Shown here one piece after another: positions 60,940-64,000 of a DNA stretch of 64,000 nt (position 1 is the first letter of the stretch; each line of letters starts with the position of its first letter). The position numbers and the translations under genes are program-made. The DNA is from Parasphingorhabdus sp. (GTDB lineage Bacteria > Pseudomonadota > Alphaproteobacteria > Sphingomonadales > Sphingomonadaceae). The notes under the pieces were generated by a model. That model was not told where the DNA came from and did not search any database. It was given only the letters and a program-made list of their open reading frames with translations. The stretch spans positions 124,001 to 188,000 of the forward strand of contig JAUCYS010000005.1 of assembly GCA_030373505.1 (NCBI GenBank), in the 5' to 3' direction.

Positions 60940-62733
60940 ATGCTTGCTGTTCTTGCGCCTTATTCCTCGACATTGGTTGCCCTGATCCTGCTGTTGCTGC
61001 TGATTGCCTTTGCGACGGAAATCCGGCCGCCCGAGGTTACCGCGATCGGCGCAGCCGCGCTGCTCCTTCTCCTCGGCCTGATTACAACCGACGATATTCT
61101 GGCGGCGATGAGCAATCCCGCGCCGCTGACGATTGCCGCGATGTTCATCATCTCGGGAGCCCTGGTCCGAACCGGCACGCTTGAGGCCTTTGCCCTCAAG
61201 GTGACGGGCCTGGCCAAGACGGCACCGGTGGTGGCGACCGGCTTGCTGCTGGTCGCGATTGCCGCGCTGTCCGGCTTTACCAACAATACGCCGCTGGTCA
61301 TGATGATGATCCCGATCGGCATAACGCTCGCCAAGGAACTGGGCGAGCGGCCATCGAAGATATTGATGCCCATATCCTTTGCCGCGATCCTGGGCGGTAC
61401 CTGCACGCTGATCGGCACCTCGACCAATATTCTGGTCGACGGCGTGGCTCAGAAGAACGGGCTGGCCGGCTTCTCGATATTCGAAATCGCGCCTGCGGGC
61501 ATTGTCATCGCGCTGGTTGGCGTCGGATATCTTGCGCTGACTCGGCATTTTCTGCCCGAGCGCGACACGATGAGTTCGTTGCTCGATGAAAGCGAGAGCA
61601 AGCGATACACGATGTCGGTCTTCATCGGTGGCTCCTCTCCCTATATCGGCCAGATCGCCAGCGAGCTGGACCTGTTCCGCAACGGCGAGCGGCGACTGGT
61701 CGATGTCATCCGCAACGATGTGCCGATCCGCAAATCCCATAAGCAATATGCCATCCGGGAAGGCGATGTGCTGGTGATGCACACCAATGAAGCCGATGTG
61801 ATGACCATCCGCGAGCGCGGCAAACTGCCGCTGACGAAGAGCGACGACAGCCAGCAGTTTGTCCCGATGTCTTCCCACCGATCCAAACTGGCGGAAATAT
61901 TGCTGCTCTCCGATGCGCATCTGATCGGCCTCAGCCTCAAGGAAGCGGCCCTGCCGCAGCGCTATGGCGTCCATCCGATTGCGATGCACCGCAGGGGCAG
62001 CAACCTGACCGAGCAATATGACAGCACCAAACTACAGGTCGGCGACACTTTGCTGCTCGAAGGCGCGCAGGCCAATATCCGCCGCTTGGTCGCCGGCGAG
62101 AATCTGATGAACGTCAGCGAGCCCAAAACGCGCGGCTTCCGGAGGCACAAGGCACCGATCGCGATTGCAGTCATTCTGGCGGTGGTTGTCGCCGCGTCGC
62201 TGGACATCATGCCGATTGCCGGCCTGGCGGTACTCGGCATGGCTGCGGTCCTGATCACGCGCTGCATCGAACCGGACGAAGCCTTTGCCTCGGTCGACTG
62301 GCGCATCATCGGACTGATTGTCGCGATGCTGGCAATCGGTACGGCGCTCGAGAAGGCAGGGCTGGTCGAGACGCTGGTTGCAGCGGCGACGCCATGGCTT
62401 TCCGGCATAGCCCCGATATACGCCCTTGCGGCCATTTATCTTCTGAGTCTGTTGCTGACCGAACTGGTCACCAACAATGCGGTGGCAGTGGTCGTGACCC
62501 CGATCGCGATCCAGCTCGCCCAATCGCTGGGGGTGGATCCGAGGCCCTTTGTGATCGCGGTCATGTTTGCCGCGAGCGCCAGTTTTCTGACTCCCATCGG
62601 TTATCAGACGAATACGCTGGTCTATGGTGCCGGCGGCTATCGCTTCCTCGACTTTGCGCGCTACGGGCTGCCGCTGACGGCTCTGGTCGCGATCACCTCG
62701 ATCGCTATCATTCCGTTGATCTGGCCACTCTGA
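60940..62733 (+). CDS. SLC13 (DASS) family permease with RCK C-terminal-type domains
   Basis: The 597-residue protein has two sets of membrane helices (1-200 and about 385-597) around a soluble part (about 205-385). It has two TrkA_C/RCK-C-like domains, seen in SVFIGGSSPYIGQIASELDL and in EILLLSDAHLIGLSLKEAAL with LQVGDTLLLEGAQANIRRLV. The SNT-like motifs NNTPLVMMMIPIGI and SFLTPIGYQTNTLVYGAGGY are those of DASS transporters. It may carry dicarboxylates or sulfate; RCK domains suggest ligand gating. Confidence 0.9.
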   Translation: MLAVLAPYSSTLVALILLLLLIAFATEIRPPEVTAIGAAALLLLLGLITTDDILAAMSNPAPLTIAAMFIISGALVRTGTLEAFALKVTGLAKTAPVVATGLLLVAIAALSGFTNNTPLVMMMIPIGITLAKELGERPSKILMPISFAAILGGTCTLIGTSTNILVDGVAQKNGLAGFSIFEIAPAGIVIALVGVGYLALTRHFLPERDTMSSLLDESESKRYTMSVFIGGSSPYIGQIASELDLFRNGERRLVDVIRNDVPIRKSHKQYAIREGDVLVMHTNEADVMTIRERGKLPLTKSDDSQQFVPMSSHRSKLAEILLLSDAHLIGLSLKEAALPQRYGVHPIAMHRRGSNLTEQYDSTKLQVGDTLLLEGAQANIRRLVAGENLMNVSEPKTRGFRRHKAPIAIAVILAVVVAASLDIMPIAGLAVLGMAAVLITRCIEPDEAFASVDWRIIGLIVAMLAIGTALEKAGLVETLVAAATPWLSGIAPIYALAAIYLLSLLLTELVTNNAVAVVVTPIAIQLAQSLGVDPRPFVIAVMFAASASFLTPIGYQTNTLVYGAGGYRFLDFARYGLPLTALVAITSIAIIPLIWPL

Positions 62734-62816
62734 GCAGGGCGCACCAACAGCGAGCGCCATCCAAAGTTCGTGAAAGTTCGGGCCAAAACCGTTTTTTTCC
62801 GATTGCCCTCTTCTAC

Positions 62817-63584
62817 TTACTCTTTGTCGAATTCATCACCATTATCAGATATTTGTATCTGGCTTTTCGTATGATCTTCCAAGTTACCAGATATTGCAGG
62901 ATCTTCCTGGCTCCCGGTCCGGTCGTGCCGGTGCCAGTGCGGCAGTTCGCCATCCATGATATCGGCAATTTCCAGTGCATCCTCCAGTGCCTCGGGCGAC
63001 AGCAGCTTTTCCGGTTCGGCTGGCGGTTCCGGCCCGAGCAGTTTCAAGGCTTCGGCGACTGGCGGGCAAGACGGTACTGGCTCCGCCCCTTCACCCGCAC
63101 CTTCGCTCTCACGGTGGGCCATGCGGTAGCGTGCCGGTCCATGGGCACGGATCAGGAACATCAGCAGCCGGTCGTTATATTTTTTCTTGGTGAAAATATG
63201 GTGGCCTTGCTTGTCGATAATCTCGTCATCGACACCGTTGATTGCCCGTTCGAAGGCAATATCGATCAGCCTACCCGATGCCGCTGCCAGAGCCGCCTCC
63301 CAGGCCGCGGCGAAGCTCTCCGCACCGGGCGCACGCCGGAGGGTATAGGCAGAGGAATCCGATATTCCGACACTGCGCGCCGCCGCTATAACCTCGCCCG
63401 TGTCAGCGAGCGCTCCGATAAACGCACGCTGCCGTTCGGGTGTCCAGCCATCCTTGCGTCGCTTTCGCAGGACCGGAACCCATTCATAATCGTCGGGATT
63501 GTGCCCGTGAGCGTCCCTGGCAGGTGCCGGGCGAGCGGTTTCTTCAGGAGAGATGGAATTGTCGGGGGATTTTTCGTCTGTCAT
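62817..63584 (-). CDS. Helix-turn-helix-containing protein, unknown function
   Basis: The 255-residue protein has an acidic N-terminal tail, a predicted helix-turn-helix region GWTPERQRAFIGALADTGEV followed by IAAARSVGISDSSAYTLRRA (about residues 46-85), and an acidic Pro/Glu-rich C-terminal half. The HTH resembles that of sphingomonad hypothetical proteins and, loosely, phage terminase small subunits, but there is no phage context. The N-terminal methionine follows no clear ribosome binding site. Confidence 0.7.
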   Translation of the reverse strand: MTDEKSPDNSISPEETARPAPARDAHGHNPDDYEWVPVLRKRRKDGWTPERQRAFIGALADTGEVIAAARSVGISDSSAYTLRRAPGAESFAAAWEAALAAASGRLIDIAFERAINGVDDEIIDKQGHHIFTKKKYNDRLLMFLIRAHGPARYRMAHRESEGAGEGAEPVPSCPPVAEALKLLGPEPPAEPEKLLSPEALEDALEIADIMDGELPHWHRHDRTGSQEDPAISGNLEDHTKSQIQISDNGDEFDKE

Positions 63585-63834
63585 ATCAGACGATATAACC
63601 TATTTGGTTATTTGTAGGAAAGCCCCTCGGCGAAATTTTTTACGCGCTGCTGGTGAAAGCCTATCAGCGGCGAGGTGATAGGCCGAGGAGTACGGAAAAC
63701 CGCCTTGATCATCCCCGAGTTGCACCACAGGCTCCACATCCCGCAGGAAGATGGCAGCTGGACCGTCTTACCGGTCACAGGCGGATGACTGGGTGTAGCC
63801 GATCCGCCTGTGTCCGAGTCACGGCGAAAAGAAA
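63585..63834. other. About 250 bp with a hairpin downstream of DUF1328
   Basis: The gap between the HTH gene and the DUF1328 gene holds no open frame I can support. CACAGGCGGAT (63776-63786) and ATCCGCCTGTG (63802-63812) form a perfect 11-bp stem with a 15-base loop just beyond the DUF1328 stop on its strand; it may be a weak terminator, lacking a T run. Confidence 0.5.
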
Positions 63835-63999
63835 TCAGGCTTTTCGCATCAGATGCGCGATAGCACCAATCACGAAAAGAACGATAAATATGATGAACAC
63901 GATCTTGGCGATTCCCACCGATGCGCCGGCAATGCCTCCAAAACCGAGAACAGCGGCGATCAGTGCGATAACCAGAAATAGAATGGCTAGACGTAACAT
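63835..63999 (-). CDS. DUF1328 family membrane protein (UPF0391 type)
   Basis: The 54-residue protein starts [20 protein letters not shown], continues [20 protein letters not shown] and ends with a short charged tail, HLMRKA. Two membrane helices with the GFGGIAG turn are characteristic of the small stress-linked DUF1328 family, formerly UPF0391. The function is unknown. The start codon lies at the very right edge, so promoter and ribosome binding site are not visible. Confidence 0.92.
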   Translation of the reverse strand: MLRLAILFLVIALIAAVLGFGGIAGASVGIAKIVFIIFIVLFVIGAIAHLMRKA

Positions 64000-64000
64000 T

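Noticed and set aside
62817..63584. Phage terminase small subunit
   Set aside because: The HTH is loosely similar, but there is no large subunit, portal or other phage gene nearby.
1..64000. CRISPR arrays, insertion sequences, prophage, plasmid origin
   Set aside because: I saw no regularly spaced repeats, transposase, integrase or replication initiator gene in the window.

Overview
The window looks like chromosomal DNA from an alphaproteobacterium, most likely order Sphingomonadales (Sphingorhabdus/Parasphingorhabdus/Sphingopyxis type). The reasons are a GC-rich sequence of roughly 60%, TonB-dependent receptors of the sphingomonad type beside ring-hydroxylating oxygenase, P450 and NTF2-like genes, an RNase E with a large acidic insert, an amidase-mrcA pair, and a GC-rich hairpin repeat between genes. 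The order-level placement is inference. I see no rRNA, CRISPR array, insertion sequence, prophage or plasmid function.

Layout. 1-16.9 kb is mostly housekeeping: the 5' part of lepA; a phosphate block (phosphate-selective porin, phoU, pstS) with Pho-box-like repeats; a cell-wall block (amidase, PBP1A, GNAT); RNase E; an M48 protease-TPR gene; a DsbA-like oxidoreductase; rlmE and ppx. A tRNA-Gln(CTG) lies at 17.2 kb.

17.5-35.4 kb is the accessory, catabolic part. A four-gene minus-strand operon (HyuA-type hydantoinase, DUF917/thiohydantoin-desulfurase-like protein, Asp/Glu/hydantoin racemase, TonB receptor) follows a large MalT/LAL-type LuxR regulator. The same 11-bp palindrome (CTACC-N-GGTAG) occurs upstream of both transcription units. 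Next come a LuxR solo, a remnant of a Rieske oxygenase, a second TonB receptor, two NTF2-like proteins, an intact Rieske oxygenase, a P450, an AhpD-like protein, and a glyoxalase-related/ester-cyclase pair. Together this resembles an uptake and oxidation locus for an unidentified, possibly cyclic or aromatic, compound.

35.4-64 kb returns to core functions: XpaC/TelA-like pair; tesA-ybbA-ybbP-type cluster; BASS transporter and APC permease; typA; a low-GC PQQ-type sugar-dehydrogenase-like lipoprotein; an outer-membrane beta-barrel protein; a DUF3297-SDR-enoyl-CoA hydratase-VOC operon; an overlapping KAS III-DUF72-GFA-lipoprotein operon; ung; an alpha/beta hydrolase; a pseudouridine synthase; a RoxA-like hydroxylase; cspA; a lipoprotein, channel-like protein and DoxX-like protein; an Amj-type flippase divergent from an SLC13/RCK permease; and a DUF1328 protein at the right edge.

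Two genes, the amidase and the M48 protease, each carry what looks like one extra base in a short homopolymer. These are either consensus-sequence errors or recent mutations. Functions come from reading the translations by eye; no database search was run.
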